Of a stretch of 64,000 nt of DNA, positions 20,898 through 33,084 are shown piece by piece (the stretch's first letter is position 1; each line of letters opens with the position of its first letter). The notes under the pieces were generated by a model that worked only from the letters and a program-made list of their open reading frames with translations, had not been told where the DNA came from and did no database searches. The DNA is from Portulaca oleracea (Eukaryota; Streptophyta; Magnoliopsida; Caryophyllales; Portulacaceae). The stretch lies in contig CM055872.1 of the NCBI GenBank assembly GCA_029582165.1, positions 28,132,243 to 28,196,242 of the forward strand. The letters are read 5' to 3'. Both the position numbers and the translations under genes were made by a program.

Positions 20898-21470
20898 AGG
20901 TTGCCGCATAAAAGAGCACCATCATCCGGTCACCGCTGAAAGGGAGCATCCATCATCAGGTTGCCACATAAAAGAGGACCATCATCCGATCACCGCTGAA
21001 AAGGACCATCCATCGTTAGGTTGCCATATAAAAGAGCACCATCATCGGGTCGCCGCAAAAAAGGGACCATTTGCCATCCGGTTGCCATACAAAAGAGCAC
21101 CAACAGCGACAGTCGTCAAACGGTTGCCACCTAAAGGCTTCCACCGATGTCATCAACGACAGTCGTCCAACGGTCGCCACCTAAAGGCCTCCAACAATGT
21201 CGTCAGTAGCAGTCGTTCAAACGGGTTCCACATAAAGGGCTCCAATGACATTCTCAGCATCAGTCGTCCAACGGTTACTATCTAAAGGTTACCGACGACC
21301 TCGTCATCAGCGTTAGTCGTGCAACAGATTTCACTTAATGGTCTCCAATGACATCTTCAGCAGCAGTCGTCCAACGGTTGCCACCTAAAGGTTACCGACA
21401 ACATCGTCCCCAGCAATATCAGCCAGCCGCCATATAAAAGAGCACCGCCAACATCAGTACAAACGTCAAG
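20898..21470 (+). repeat. Tandem repeats in the 3' UTR of element H
   Basis: Three units of 60-61 bp (AGGTTGCCNNATAAAAGAG...) are followed by a 42 bp unit and about six of 50-53 bp (CGGTTGCCACCTAAAGG...CAGTCGTCCAA). The units share the GGTTGCCA(C/T) start. Variable tandem repeats just upstream of the 3' LTR are a known trait of Tat/Ogre elements. Confidence 0.85.
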
Positions 21471-21504
21471 TCTACTTTGACTTTCATTCTATTCGGACTC
21501 GATC

Positions 21505-21519
21505 AAAGTGGGGGTTCTC
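21505..21519 (+). other. Polypurine tract of element H
   Basis: AAAGTGGGGGTTCTC lies directly before the LTR start TGTAGACACC. The minus-strand element J has the nearly identical AAAGTGGGGGCTCTC. Confidence 0.85.
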
Positions 21520-21653
21520 TGTAGACACCGGGATTTACACCGATATAATCCCGACTTATCAGAAATGTGAATTTGGGCCGATACCAAAACGGATCATTGG
21601 TTCAATAAGCAAAGCAAGCAAAACAACAAAAAAAGCGGCCCAGTTCCAGCGAC

Positions 21654-21825
21654 AAAACCCGCGCGGGTTTTAAACGAGAAAGCGGCCCAGAACCAGGACA
21701 GGCCTAAGGGGCGCCCCGGCCCAGCCTTCAAAACCCGTGCGGGTTATCACCTGGCCAAAACGCGTCGTTCAGCTCGTCCACATCAGCGATCCATGTGTAG
21801 GATTTATAAAACCCGCGCGGGGTTT
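21654..21825. repeat. U3 palindrome array of the H LTR, 76-78 bp spacing
   Basis: Three copies: AAAACCCGCGCGGGTTTT at 21654-21671, AAAACCCGTGCGGGTT at 21730-21745 and AAAACCCGCGCGGGGTTT at 21808-21825. Their centres are 76 and 78 bp apart, and they lie 170-340 bp upstream of the TATA box. Confidence 0.8.
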
Positions 21826-21993
21826 CATTTCAGAATCCGGCGCCAAAATCCCATGCAAAGTCCTTGATTTTAGCCCACATGCTTTGACCTTTGCCCTTGA
21901 CTTGGAAGCTACGTGATTACATGGCATGATCATGGGGATGTGTCCCCCATGATTTTCCCTCCATTTCCCTCCTAAACACTACCCTTCATCACC

Positions 21994-22001
21994 TATAAAT
22001 A
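21994..22001 (+). promoter_or_regulatory. TATA box of the H LTR
   Basis: TATAAATA sits downstream of the three U3 palindromes, in the same setting (TATAAATACCCCC) as the box in the E LTR. Confidence 0.75.
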
Positions 22002-23149
22002 CCCCCCTCCATTCCATTCATTTTCTACCAACCATCACCATAATTCTACCCTTACTCTCCTAAACTCTCTCAATTATAAGCATTCTCATCATCCACTACC
22101 ATTACTCTACCCTCATTTCACCAACTACTCTCATAAACCACCTCTATTATCCTTATTTCATCAACTAATTCCCTTCTCATATTATCATTCCCCTTTACTC
22201 TTCCAAAACCATCACTCATATACAATCCTACTACCATTCTAATACTCATCTTTCCATTCCACCAAGTCAAAGGAAGTCAAGGTGTTTAGATCGGCGCATT
22301 CGGGCTCCTAAATCAAAGAGGTTCGCTTTTGTGCTTTCTTTCATTATTGTTATTTTAATCATGTAATTTGTACTTTAAATTCGAATATGTGTGCATATTT
22401 TATAAACCAAAAAATTCATTTTATCTTGTATGTTAAGAATGTAATTTTGCGAAATCTATTAAACTTCTCCCCGCTTTATTTCATTTTAATGTTGATTTTA
22501 GTAAAGTCCGTTTTCTAATGGGCGAATTCAAGAATTTTTATAATTCTTGAATTCGTAACCTTACCCCCGAGCTTAGAATCGGGTTTCGTAGACCGGAGTT
22601 ATTCTTTTTATTTTACGGTTTGTCGGTTTCCTTAAATCAGCTGGCGACTATTTTACTCTTTTCATAATCCGTTTAATTATTTAACATTTGAATGTACGCT
22701 AAAAATAATTAAAAATGACTTAACATTCCCCATTCATTATATTCAAGGTTTATGCCGAGAGAAAATGGATCATGAAACAATAACACCCCCACGGGTTTTA
22801 TAGTTTCTAATTCATTTTTTCTGGCCCAGGAAAGCAAACGGCCCGGCCCAACGACAGTCAAAACCCACGCGGGTTTTGGCTGCTGTTGGCGGCCCGGTTG
22901 CTTTCTTTTGGGTCTGGAGTCATTGTTTCGGCCGATTTTAAGTTATATTTAATTTATTTTTTGGTAATTTCATGTATTTAAATAATAAAAAACGGATTTG
23001 TAAAATAAATAAAATTTCACCATCCCGAAAATGAATTTCGAAAATATAAATATCCTTATTTAAGGATTAAGCAACCTTAGTCGGCTCCCAATCATTTAAG
23101 TAGCGCATCACGGAGAAAAACTGACTTCACTTTTTCCCGGGGTCCTACA

Positions 23150-26100
23150 ATATGCTAACTTTAGACAAAGACACACCCATGACATGGGTTGACAACCTTA
23201 AAGTGAAAGACACATGCTAACTTAGGAAAGGACCTACCTATGACTTAGACCTTATATGAGACTTTCTAAGGAATGAAGACACTTACCTGCTGACTCAAGA
23301 GATGACTTAACGACCCACCCATGATTTGCAGGACCTAGACCCTATGTGTGGCTTCTTAAAGAATGAAAGACACTTGCACAATGACTCAAGGACTTACCCA
23401 TGACCTGGGTATACATGAAACTTTCTAAAAATGACATACGCATATTGACTCAAGAATAAGACTCGACTATGACCTAGACCTCGTATGAAAACTTCTTAAA
23501 GACTGAAAGACGTCTACATGAAGATGCTAATACAAAGACTCATCCTAGACCTTTATATGAAATTTTCTAAAGAATGCAAGACACTTACATGCAGACGCTA
23601 AACAGAGACACATCCTAGACCTAGGTTTACACGGACACATGTTGACTCAAACAAGGAATAACCCATGACATGGGTTTACCCTGAATCTCCTAAAAAGGAT
23701 AACCACATATTGACCCAGGAAAAGACACACCTATGATCTAGACTTTATATAAGACTTCCTAAAGAATGAAAGACACCCATACACTGACTCCAAAACAAAG
23801 ACTTACCCATGTCCTAGTTATACATGACCTCCTAAAAAAAATAAAAGACACATGTTTGCTTACTCTAAAACGAAGATTCTAAGACACTTATTTACGGACA
23901 TTGAAATGTAAGACACTTACATGCTGACCCTAAATTATAGATACTTACATGCTGACCCTAAATTATAGACACTTACCCATAACTTGGGTTTACTAGACCA
24001 TACATGCTACCTCCTAACGTGTAAGACACCTATACACTAACTCAGGAAACGACTCAACTATGACACAGGTTCACCGGTCCTAACCTCTATTAGACGTCCT
24101 AAAGAAAGAAAGACAATTATTTACTGACTCAAGAACGCTTAACCTCTATACAACTCTAAGACCAACAACAACACTTTTTACAACAAGAGAATTATAAAGG
24201 GCCGGATAAAGTCAAACATAGCGAGTCGACATAAGTTAGAAAGCGCAAGTGAGTATCTCTCAATTCGGATAAGCTTAAACCACAAGCCGACCGTTTTACG
24301 ATGAATCCGTCACTTGAACTAACAAACTTGTAACTCAAGCTGCGTTGGCTATTTTACGGATTAGAATAATGCTTGACACACTGACAGCCTAACTTCTAAA
24401 CTTCTTTTTACACACCCTTTTTTTTTATTTGAGACTCGACATACTTATTTACTTAAACTCATGGAAAGCGGATGTCACAAAGGACCGAATAAAGCCATCA
24501 AAAGGTGAGTTAAAACATACTTATAAACTCAATCATTAATTCCACCATGGATGGGCTTACCAACGGGCCGACCATGGATTTTTAGACTTAATAATCAGGC
24601 TTATAAATTTATTTTCTCCAACCTTAAGACTATTACGTGGGCTAGAACAACAGACACTGACATTGTTTTGTTATTAATCATTTTCTTTGGTCCCAAAATA
24701 AGAGAATACTGAGAAGGGTCGAATAAAACCATCAAAGGTGAGTTAAAATGAATCGAATAAACAAGGCCAATTAACCCTTAAAATGGATGGGCCTCGCAAC
24801 CAAGCCGGCCATAAAGTTTAAGGTTAGTTAACCACGCTTATAAATTCATTTCTCCTCAAACCCAACAATTATTACGCGGACTAAAACAATACCTCAAAAT
24901 TAGGTCCTACTCTAATGAAGACTCAACAGACAGTCACATATTTACACCTAAAAAAGACTCAAAAAACTTAAACACGCATATTTACACCTAACTAAGACTC
25001 AACACACTCAAACACATATTTACACCTAAAAAGACTCAAAGCACGTGTGAACAAAAACCTAAAGACTCAAACACGTATGACGACTCAAAGCATGTGTTAA
25101 TGAAAACCTGACAAAGACTCAAACGCGTACACACACAAACACATGCACAGACACATACACATGCACAAACACATGCACATGCACAAACACATGCACATAC
25201 ACATACACATGCACACACACATACACATGCAGACACATGCACAAACACATGCATAGACACATACACATGCACACGCACAGGCACAAATACATGCACAGAC
25301 ACATACACATGCACAAACACATGCACATACACATACACATACACATACACATGCACACACACAGGCACATACACATGCACAGACGCATACACATGCGCAC
25401 ACACAGGCACAAACACATGCATAGACACATACACATGCACATACACATACACATGCACAGACACATGCATAGGTACGAACGCACGGACTACAACACACTT
25501 TATCTAACTTACAGACCTAACTCTATATGGACCCTAAGGACAACTGATCATTATAAAGGGCCGAATAAAGCCAAGCATGGCGAATCAAGACTGAATAAGG
25601 AATCACGAGTCAGTGTTTCTCAATTCGGATGGGCCCCATCCATAGGCCGACTGTTTTAAGGAGAATCCGTAGCTTGGAAAATCTATCAGTCCAACGCAAG
25701 CCATACTGACTATCGCGCGGGCTAGAATAATGATCAACAGGACAATCTACTATTTCTATACATTTTTTATTCTATTTGTTAAGGAAAGTGGATATCATAA
25801 AGGACTGGATAAAACCAACAATAGGCGAGTTGTAATTAGTTTATAGACTTAATTACTAAACCCAATATGGTTGAGCCTAACCACGGGCCGGCCATAAGTA
25901 TGATGGATTTGACAATCAATTCGATAAGTTAATTTACTCAAGCTCGGTGGGTATTACGCAGTCTAAAATTTTATCCACCAACTTAGTTTGGATTTTTAAT
26001 CAGGTTTATTAGACCTAAGGCCAACTAATCATTACAAGAGGCCGAATAAGGTCAAGCATGGCGAATCAAGCCTAAGTCAAGGTGCACAAATCTGTGTTTC

Positions 26101-27190
26101 TAAATTCGGATGGGCCCCATCCACAGGCCGACCATTTTAAGGAGAATTCGTAATTTGGGCTATCGACTTAGACTTAATTTGAGCCGTGTTGACTGCCATG
26201 TGGACTAAAATAATGATTAATAGGACCGACAACCTTCCTTTCTATTCGATTTTTTTTATTTAAGTATCGGAGAGTGGGTATGATAAAGGACTGAATAAAA
26301 CCAACAACGGGCGAGTTATAATTGATTTATGGGCTTAATTGCCAAATCTGATATGGTTGGGCCTAACCACGGGCCGGCCATAAGTGTGACAGATTCGACA
26401 ATTAACTCGATAAATTAATTTACTCTAGTCCAATGATTATTATCAAGTCTAAGACTTTACCCACTTGCTTTGTTTTGACTTTCATCAGGTTTATTGGACC
26501 TTCGTTAAAGAGATTTCAAAGAGGGCCATATAGAATCATCAGTGGCGAGTTGAGTTTACTTTATGGACCAAGATAACTAACCTTTATAGATAAATGGGCC
26601 CAACTACTGGGTTAACCATAATTTTTTAGGGTAATTAACTTAGTTGGTAAACGTGACTCTTCTCAGCCCAATGACTACTATATGGACTAGAACAACACTC
26701 CTAAACTTAGGTCACTCTTCACAACGAATTTAAACACGTAACACATAGCATACATATGAACAAATGGTATCCTAAACCAAGGCTCTATGTATGAAAGGGT
26801 TTATTGGCTGGATAAGGCTTAGCGGCTCATGTACTCGCCCCGGTGCATTATTGTTGTAAAGGCAACTTGAATGTGTGGGGTGTTGCTCTTGGAGGCTCGT
26901 GTGGAGACCTCGTAGAGTGATGCGTGAGTGAATGTGGTGACTAATGCCCTCTCTGTGTAAAGGCACCAATTGAGTATTTTTGTGGTTATTTTTTGTGGTT
27001 TAAAGAGAAAAAGCCTAATACCGCCGATTTATGTGCTCCTACGACATATTACATGTCAAGGGAGTGCCCCGGTATATGCAATGCATTATGCCTAAAAAGA
27101 ATGACTTAATAATATAAAGTAAAATTCATTTTCCTTCCAAAAGATTTAAAGCACACAAACTTTTTTCAAGTTTTACCCACTTTAAAAAAA
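23150..27190 (-). other. Leader of Tat element F, noncoding tandem repeats
   Basis: Bases 23150-24170 are degenerate repeats of about 80-90 bp (ACTCACCCATGACCTGGG, CTTCCTAAAGAATGAAAGAC, ACACTTACATGCTGAC). Bases 24180-26700 are long units with a higher-order period near 485 bp (AAGGGCCGAATAAAGTCAA, CTCAATTCGGATGGGC, CCGTTTTAAGGAGAATCCGT, GACTAGAATAATG). No gene is seen. The same units occur in E (33300-34000) and J (60130-61483). The leader is cut at 23149/23150 by element H. Confidence 0.7.
25120..25470. repeat. ACATGC/ACATAC hexamer satellite in the F leader
   Basis: About 340 bp of ACATGCACA(A/C)ACACATACAC type repeats. Long Cys-, Val- or His-rich frames across it are artefacts of the repeat. 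Confidence 0.9.
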
Positions 27191-27192
27191 CT

Positions 27193-27209
27193 CCCCAGTG
27201 GGGTCGCCA
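27193..27209 (-). other. Primer binding site of element F
   Basis: On the minus strand, TGGCGACCCCACTGGGG complements the 3' end of a plant tRNA-Arg with two differences. tRNA-Arg is the usual primer of the Tat/Ogre branch. Confidence 0.75.
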
Positions 27210-27216
27210 AAAATCC

Positions 27217-29404
27217 TGTGGACAATTTTCCTCGTCGTTCGGGCTTCCGAACGTCCACGTTTGGATTGGGGGTGTGATTTGGTGATTTGTTCTGGGGTTT
27301 AACCTTTGAAAAACTCTTCATGAATAATATTTTGTAAAATCACTTACCCTTTACTTAGGCATTTTATGAGTCATCGAATTAAATCTTTAAGAGCGAACAT
27401 TCACTTGTTCCAAACTCTTCTAAATTTAACCAAATTTGCTCATTTAAATGTTATTTAGAAATATAAGAAAGAAAAACCCTAAAGTTGCATCGAAACATTG
27501 TAAAACCGTAGTTTATGCAATCCTCGATGTGTTTTGGTTCGAAATGGGAGCCGCCACCCGACTTTTTAAAGAGAAAATCCAAGAAAACTAAAGAGAAAAT
27601 AAAGAAAGACTCCGCCTGCGAAACCCAAGAATGGATTCGGGGGTAAGGCTACGAACTCGAAAAGTAAACTTTAAGAGTTCTCCTCTCACAAAAGAAAAGA
27701 CTCTACTAAAAGTTTAAAATGTGCTTATGATAAAGTTTGGAAGGGAAATGAATGAATACTTTATAGAATTACTTCATTGAACATGCAAAAGAATAAAAGA
27801 AAGAAAGGTACATAATATACAACACATTATTTACATAAGGAAGAAATAATTAAAAGCATACATTGTGACCTTTTAGGGAAGCCTTGCCTAGCCTTTGTAG
27901 AAGCCTCTTTGGATGCCTTTGAAAGCCTAGACTACTCCTCTTGAATATGCCAAAATGGTGCCAAAAGTGGATAGGGAAAAGTATGGAAAAGGGATGAGAA
28001 AAAGGGTAGGAAAAGGCTCTTTTTGTGGTGTTTTGGGTAGTAGAAAGATTAGGCTTTTTGTGGTGTTTTTAGAGTTTTATGGAAGGATAATGGAAGGAAG
28101 GTGAAAATGGAGATAAGAGAACTTAAAGAAGTAGAGAAATGGAGATAATAATGGTAGGAAAGTGATGAAGAAAGATAGGAAAAAGGTAGGGAATAGGCTA
28201 GGAAGAAAGGCTCTTTTTGTGATGTTTTAGGATAGTTTTGTGGGACATTTATGTGGAGATGAGGGGGGATAGGATGAGAGTATGGATTTGGGGATTGAAG
28301 AAGATAGAAGAATGGATATTATGATGGTAAGAATGTGGTGTAAAAGATGATAGAAAAGGTGTAGGAAGAAATAACTTTTTTTGTGGGTTTTTGGGGGTGT
28401 TTTAGGATGTTTTTGTGAGGGTTTTATGTAAGAATGGTGGGGATATTATGAGAGTATGGATTAAGGAGTTTAAGAGGATGAAGATAAGGAGATTAGGATA
28501 ATAAGAGAATGGTGGAAATGTGATAGGAAAAGAGTTGTAGAATGATGATACTAGAATAGAGATTAGAGAGATGATGAAAGAATGAGAGAGTGGATGAATG
28601 AGAGTGTAGGAGGGGAAGAATGAGTGAATGATTGAGTGAGTTTGGCTACAACAAGAGGGGGTATTTATATATGTAGGATAGGCTTATAATACATGCTCAT
28701 ACATGCACATTCACACCCCCGAACTTATGCAATTGATTCGCACATATAGCTAGGTGGCAAGGGGAGTGTTCTTGGTGGTCGGTGGAGCTGGGAGGATGAA
28801 TCTACAGTGTGGACAACGTGAAGGCCGACCAGCCTATGGAAAGGGGAGGGATGAACCTAATTTCCTTCATGCATTCTTGGACGGTGAGGGTTTGAATGGG
28901 ATGTTTTCAAAGTTAGCTGTTCACACTGGACGGTGGAAGCTTATTTGATGTATATGAGATGTCTTTGAATGCTTTTGTGAGACTTTGATCTTGAGACCTC
29001 TTGGTGGAATTTTTCATGTGTTCTTTACTTAGCTTTTGCATGGCTAAATGAAGCTCAATTGCTTACGTAAAGATCATGCATGCAATAGGCTAGGAAATTC
29101 ACATGTAATTGCGCATGTGTGCTCGTCCGAACTTTAGCATGTTGAGTGCATGCGAGGAACTGTCTTGGCTCAGCTTTGGCTCAGCTTTGGCTTCCCTTAT
29201 TTTCCTTATTTTCCTTATTTTCTAACTAAAGTACATAACTAAAAGTACATAATGAGGAAATAATAAAAATTACACGAACGGTATATAAAACTATGCTAAA
29301 AGCCAGAAGTCTGAACTAGCTTATCGATTGGCTTCTCCTTCTTTATTTTTGCTTTGTTTATATATATATGCTATATATTTAGGTGCCATAATCCGGTGTC
29401 TACA
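27217..29404 (-). repeat. 5' LTR of Tat element F
   Basis: It is 2188 bp long. Read on the minus strand it begins TGTAGACACCGGATT at 29404 and ends TTGTCCACA at 27217. A TATA box (TATAAATA) lies at 28669-28662. It contains the block GAAATGGGAGCCGCCACCCG near 27540 and no coding sequence; a 64-codon frame at 28754-28948 has no family features. It is homologous to the J LTR at 43554. Its 29404 end abuts reverse transcriptase sequence of element E, so F inserted there. Confidence 0.88.
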
Positions 29405-30982
29405 CTACGTAACAATACGTTCCCCATGGTGTTGTGAAGGAGGTCTTCTCCATATCTTCTTGTGCCATTTTTATTTGATTGTAACCGGCATATCCGTCCA
29501 TAAATGACAGGAGCTCGTGTCCGCAAGTGTTATCCCCCAACACATCAATGTGTGTGGTAATGGGAAACTATCCTTGGGAATGGCTTTGTTAAGGTCTCAG
29601 AAGTCTACACACATGCGCACTTTCATATCCTTCTTGGCACTAGAACGATATTAGCAATCCATTAAGGGTATTGGACTGCTTTGATAAACTTAGCATTAAG
29701 TTGCTTGATCACTTCTTCTTCAATTTTCTTAGCCCATCCAGGCTTGATCCTCCTAGCCTTTTGTCGAACCGGCTTTGCATTAGGGAGCAAAGGTATAGTG
29801 TGCTCAGCAATCTCCTTATCAATCCCGGGCATGTCCTCGTAGGACCATGCGAATACATACACAAATTCTCTGAGGAGCTCCGTGAATGCTACTTGATCTC
29901 CTAACTTCAACTCCCGAGGCCGCTCTTCTAATCCAACATTTATGGTGATGGTGTCTTCCAACACCGCCATTTTATGCTCATGTTCATGATAAAATTCTTT
30001 TAAGGGTTCATTAAATTCCAGATTATTGTTGGCGCAGCAGTTCAGGGAAGAGGGGAAAGAAGAATCAGAGTAAGCAGAAAGGTTCATCTTATTGAATGCA
30101 GAAAAGAATACATCGCCAGCAGACTCAAGACCAAACTCACTTGACTCTAGATCCTTAGGACTTGACCCTATGCCCTTAGGAACAAACTCTCCTACAGATA
30201 AAACAAAGCTATTCTCCTCAGTATCAATCCATGAGACAACCTTAACTCCTCCATCTTCGGTGATCATGGAGCTTAGGTCAAAGCTTGGGTTGGATAATGC
30301 AGCAATAACAGCATCAGCTTCAGTCTTCTCTTGGACGCCCTCTTGTCCAAACATCATGCCAAATATGTTGGTCCCAGCAAGATGAGTCCATTCTAATGGT
30401 GGCTGCTTGTCCCGAGCGAGAATGAAAACAGTGGCCATATTAATGGTATAGTCATTGAAAACTTCTAACCCAGCAACTTGAACTCCCTTGTTCTTCAGGT
30501 AGAATGGTTCAGGGAACGCATAGTAAGGGAAGTCATCACCTTCCCTAACAAATTGCCCATTCAGAGTGAGTGGATAAGGCTTCATTTGAAACAAGGTAGG
30601 TGGATTGTCCATCCTCTAATGCTCTATGGCTATTTTGGCGAGTCTAACTTCCTTCTCAGTTAGCTTGTATCCTAAGCCGAACCTTTTTAATTCCCTTCTG
30701 CTTAAATGCTTTGACCACATCAGGAATCTTGGTTTTCGGATTCTTTCCCAGTGGCATCCCAGGGAAATGACCTTGTCCCTTAAGCATAGCGTGTACTTTG
30801 GGATACGAGTATGGATCGAAGTCAAAAGGAGCTTCATTCTGGCTCAATGTCCCCACAAGTTCAAAGTTGTGGAGTTCTTCATCCATGGAACTGTGTTCCA
30901 CTTCAAGGGTTGTTTGTTTGGGAGTAAAAACAGCATTGATGGATTCTCCCAAGATTGTGATAACTTGGCCTTGAACCAACAT
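29405..30982 (-). pseudogene. Pol of element E: protease-RT linker and N-terminal reverse transcriptase
   Basis: The minus strand reads the linker (GTLSQNEAPFDFDPYSYPKV, LGYKLTEKE), then DNPPTLFQMKPYPLTLNGQF and an acidic linker. The start of RT follows: MPGIDKEIAEHTIPLLPNAK, then KKIEEEVIKQLNAKFIKAVQ. After 29662 the frame is broken, but LLSFMDGYAGYNQIKMAQED and TSFTTPWGTYCYV are legible near 29520-29405, including the first catalytic Asp (FMD). A stop lies between the linker and DNPP (about 30615), and a frameshift is seen near 30660-30840. The palm and connection domains are not in the window. Confidence 0.88.
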
Positions 30983-31040
30983 CTTTACCTTCTGATGTAG
31001 GGTAGATGCTATAGCATTACATTCGTGAAGCCATGGCCTC

Positions 31041-31917
31041 CTAGAAACAAGTTGAAGGAGGCTGGAATGTCAAACACCACGAACTCAACATTCCGAGTAA
31101 TATTGCCTGTAGTGATGGCAATATTATGGACCCAACCGACCTTTGAGGAGAATTGCCGTAAGCCGTGAGCTGTACACTATTTTGAGCCAAATGCTGTTGT
31201 TGGACTCCTAATTTCTGTGTCGTCCTCCAGGGGCACACATTTACGACTCAACCATTGTCGACTTGAACCAGCGGGATAGTCTTATTAGAACATTGCACTG
31301 TAAGGTACAGTGCTTTGTTGTGAGATGCCCCTCCTTGAGGCAGATCTTCAATTCCAAAGGTTATGACCTCTTGATGGGTGGTAACATGAGCAACTAAAGA
31401 TTCTGGAGTCGTCGTGGGAGGTACTGTTAATGAAAGTAAGAGCAACCAACATCCTCTGTCTATGCGTTTGTGATGCGCATATCAGTTGCCAGATAGTAAC
31501 TTCAGCTCTGGTCTTCTTGAATTGTGCAAGGAGAGAATCTTTAGGAGGAGCCTGATTGTCATTACAAACCATTGGCATAGGATTAGAAATAGCCACTGGG
31601 GTGGTGGTGTTCCTGTTGTTGTGGCGTCCTAATCGAGTGAGAAATGCCACATCATCCGACGTTGGCTCATCCGTCTCCATCCATTCTATCTTGGAATGCT
31701 CATGTTTATCATCGTCATCGCTGTCCCAAATGCCGTGGATGGATAGGTCTTCATGAAAAACAAATGCTTCGGGGATTGGTCGACCCGTGTCAACAATTAA
31801 AGTGGAAGGATCAAACCTAGCTAAAATCTCCATAGAAGATAACATTTGTATGCTCGGGCATTGGGTTGCTTTGATTGTTAGGTTTCTTGGCAGCTTTTGG
31901 CATGGGCAGCGTCCCAT
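31041..31917 (-). pseudogene. Element E protease region
   Basis: A minus-strand linker rich in Asp (IHGIWDSDDDDKHEHSK) leads to the retropepsin core. Bases 31445-31248 read VITFGIEDLPQGGASHNKAL and the active-site relic QVDNGSVVNVCP (normally DDGSA or DTGSS). The frame shifts before 31238 and resumes as CPWRTTQKLGVQQ. It would have cut the Gag-Pol polyprotein. The frameshifts make it inactive. Confidence 0.8.
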
Positions 31918-31951
31918 CTTTTATCATGTCTTCTATCTTGTTCTTGAGAGT

Positions 31952-33084
31952 CTAGCATTTCTCGGTATCATGTTCTCGGCAACGATGATAGCGACAAAAT
32001 TGACTTGCATCCCAATTTTTACCTTTAATCGCCGACTCTTCTTTTGGCAAAGGCAGAACCAAGAAGCCTTTCTTGACCAACCGATCAAGAGCTTGTGAAT
32101 AAAAGACATCTAGTTGCGTATAGGTCTCATATCTTGGTATGTAAGGCCCCTTGCGCTGGATAGAGTTAGTCTCCATAATCTTAGGAGGGTCGCTAGCCGC
32201 ACTAGTGGCCGTCGTGTTGGAACTAGAACCCTTCCATCCAGGCGAAGTGGTCTTATCATTATGCATCTCCTCTAGTTGGACACAAATGTCCTTCAAGTAG
32301 TGAAAGTCTTTGACAACATGGTATCCCAAGTGCTTGGACAAACTGCTTTTGAGTCGTTCTTTGAAGGTGGATAGTTGTAGGCGAAGAGGGATCGTCTCAT
32401 TGATGTAAGACAACTTGGTATGTCACCTTTCAAAGTAATCCAAGATGGATTCGTCGTCCCGTTGCTTCATGGCGGTTAGGTTGTCCACCATAGCTTGCTT
32501 TTTCTGGATGCGACTGTAGTGATTAATGAAGGCTTTGAACAACTCATTCCAGTAAGCTTTCACTTGGGGTGACAAAGCATGATACCACACTTTAGCTTCA
32601 CCATCTAGGGTGGATATATGGGAAGACTGTGGAGTATAACCCAACATCAATCCGGGGTCCTTTGTAGGTTTAGCTTAACAGCAGGGGACTTTGTAGGTTT
32701 AGATGCTTAAGGGGTATTTACCTTTGTTTTGGATATCCCCATTCGTCTAGAATCTGATGATGTCTTAATGATCTCAGGCTCAGATTCATATCCATGCATC
32801 TCTTCATCATCTTTCTCAATGTTCAACCCCAGCTTGGTATTAATTTTGGTGATGGCTTGCAACATACCATTCATCACTTGCTGTTGTTCATTCAGCCTTT
32901 TTCCCATCTTCTGCTCTTGTTCAAAGGTGCTAGCGAATACCAGACCTTGCATTTTGGTGTAAAGATCATCCAAATGCTTCGTGATGTCGGCCTCAGCACT
33001 CTGAACTAGGACCTCTTGGAATTGCTCTCTAGACAAGATGCGGTCGCTAGTTGTGGAAGGATCGTAGTGAGGGTTCGGAATCAA
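31952..33084 (-). pseudogene. Element E gag
   Basis: The minus strand starts near 33084 (MIPNPHYDPSTTSDRILSRE). The capsid region has DGEAKVWYHALSPQVKAYW and KQRDDESILDYFER. The C-terminal knuckle is CRYHRCREHDTEKC, spaced CX2HX4HX4C, the variant usual in Tat elements. In-frame stops follow YFER (about 32420) and the knuckle (about 31950), and a stop plus frame change near 32700 separates the N terminus. After the last stop the sequence resumes as TLKNKIEDMIKDG, which is also found in the J gag scrap. Confidence 0.87.

Larger units (their letters stand above)
21520..23149 (+). repeat. 3' LTR of Tat element H
   Basis: It is 1630 bp long, beginning TGTAGACACCGGG and ending GGGTCCTACA (inverted ends TGTAG/CTACA). 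TATA is at 21994-22001. Palindromes AAAACCCG...CGGGTTTT lie at 21654, 21730 and 21808 in U3 and at about 22782 and 22860 after the TATA box. It is homologous to the minus-strand LTR at 34503-36057. The right flank (ATATG...) is the leader of element F. Confidence 0.92.

Noticed and set aside
25036..25659. Cys/Val-rich frames (minus) and His/Met-rich frames (plus) up to 144 codons
   Set aside because: They are produced by the ACATGC hexamer repeat in overlapping frames. There is no start context and no domain.
28754..28948. 64-codon frame in the F LTR
   Set aside because: It is not conserved in the matching J LTR and has no recognisable domain.
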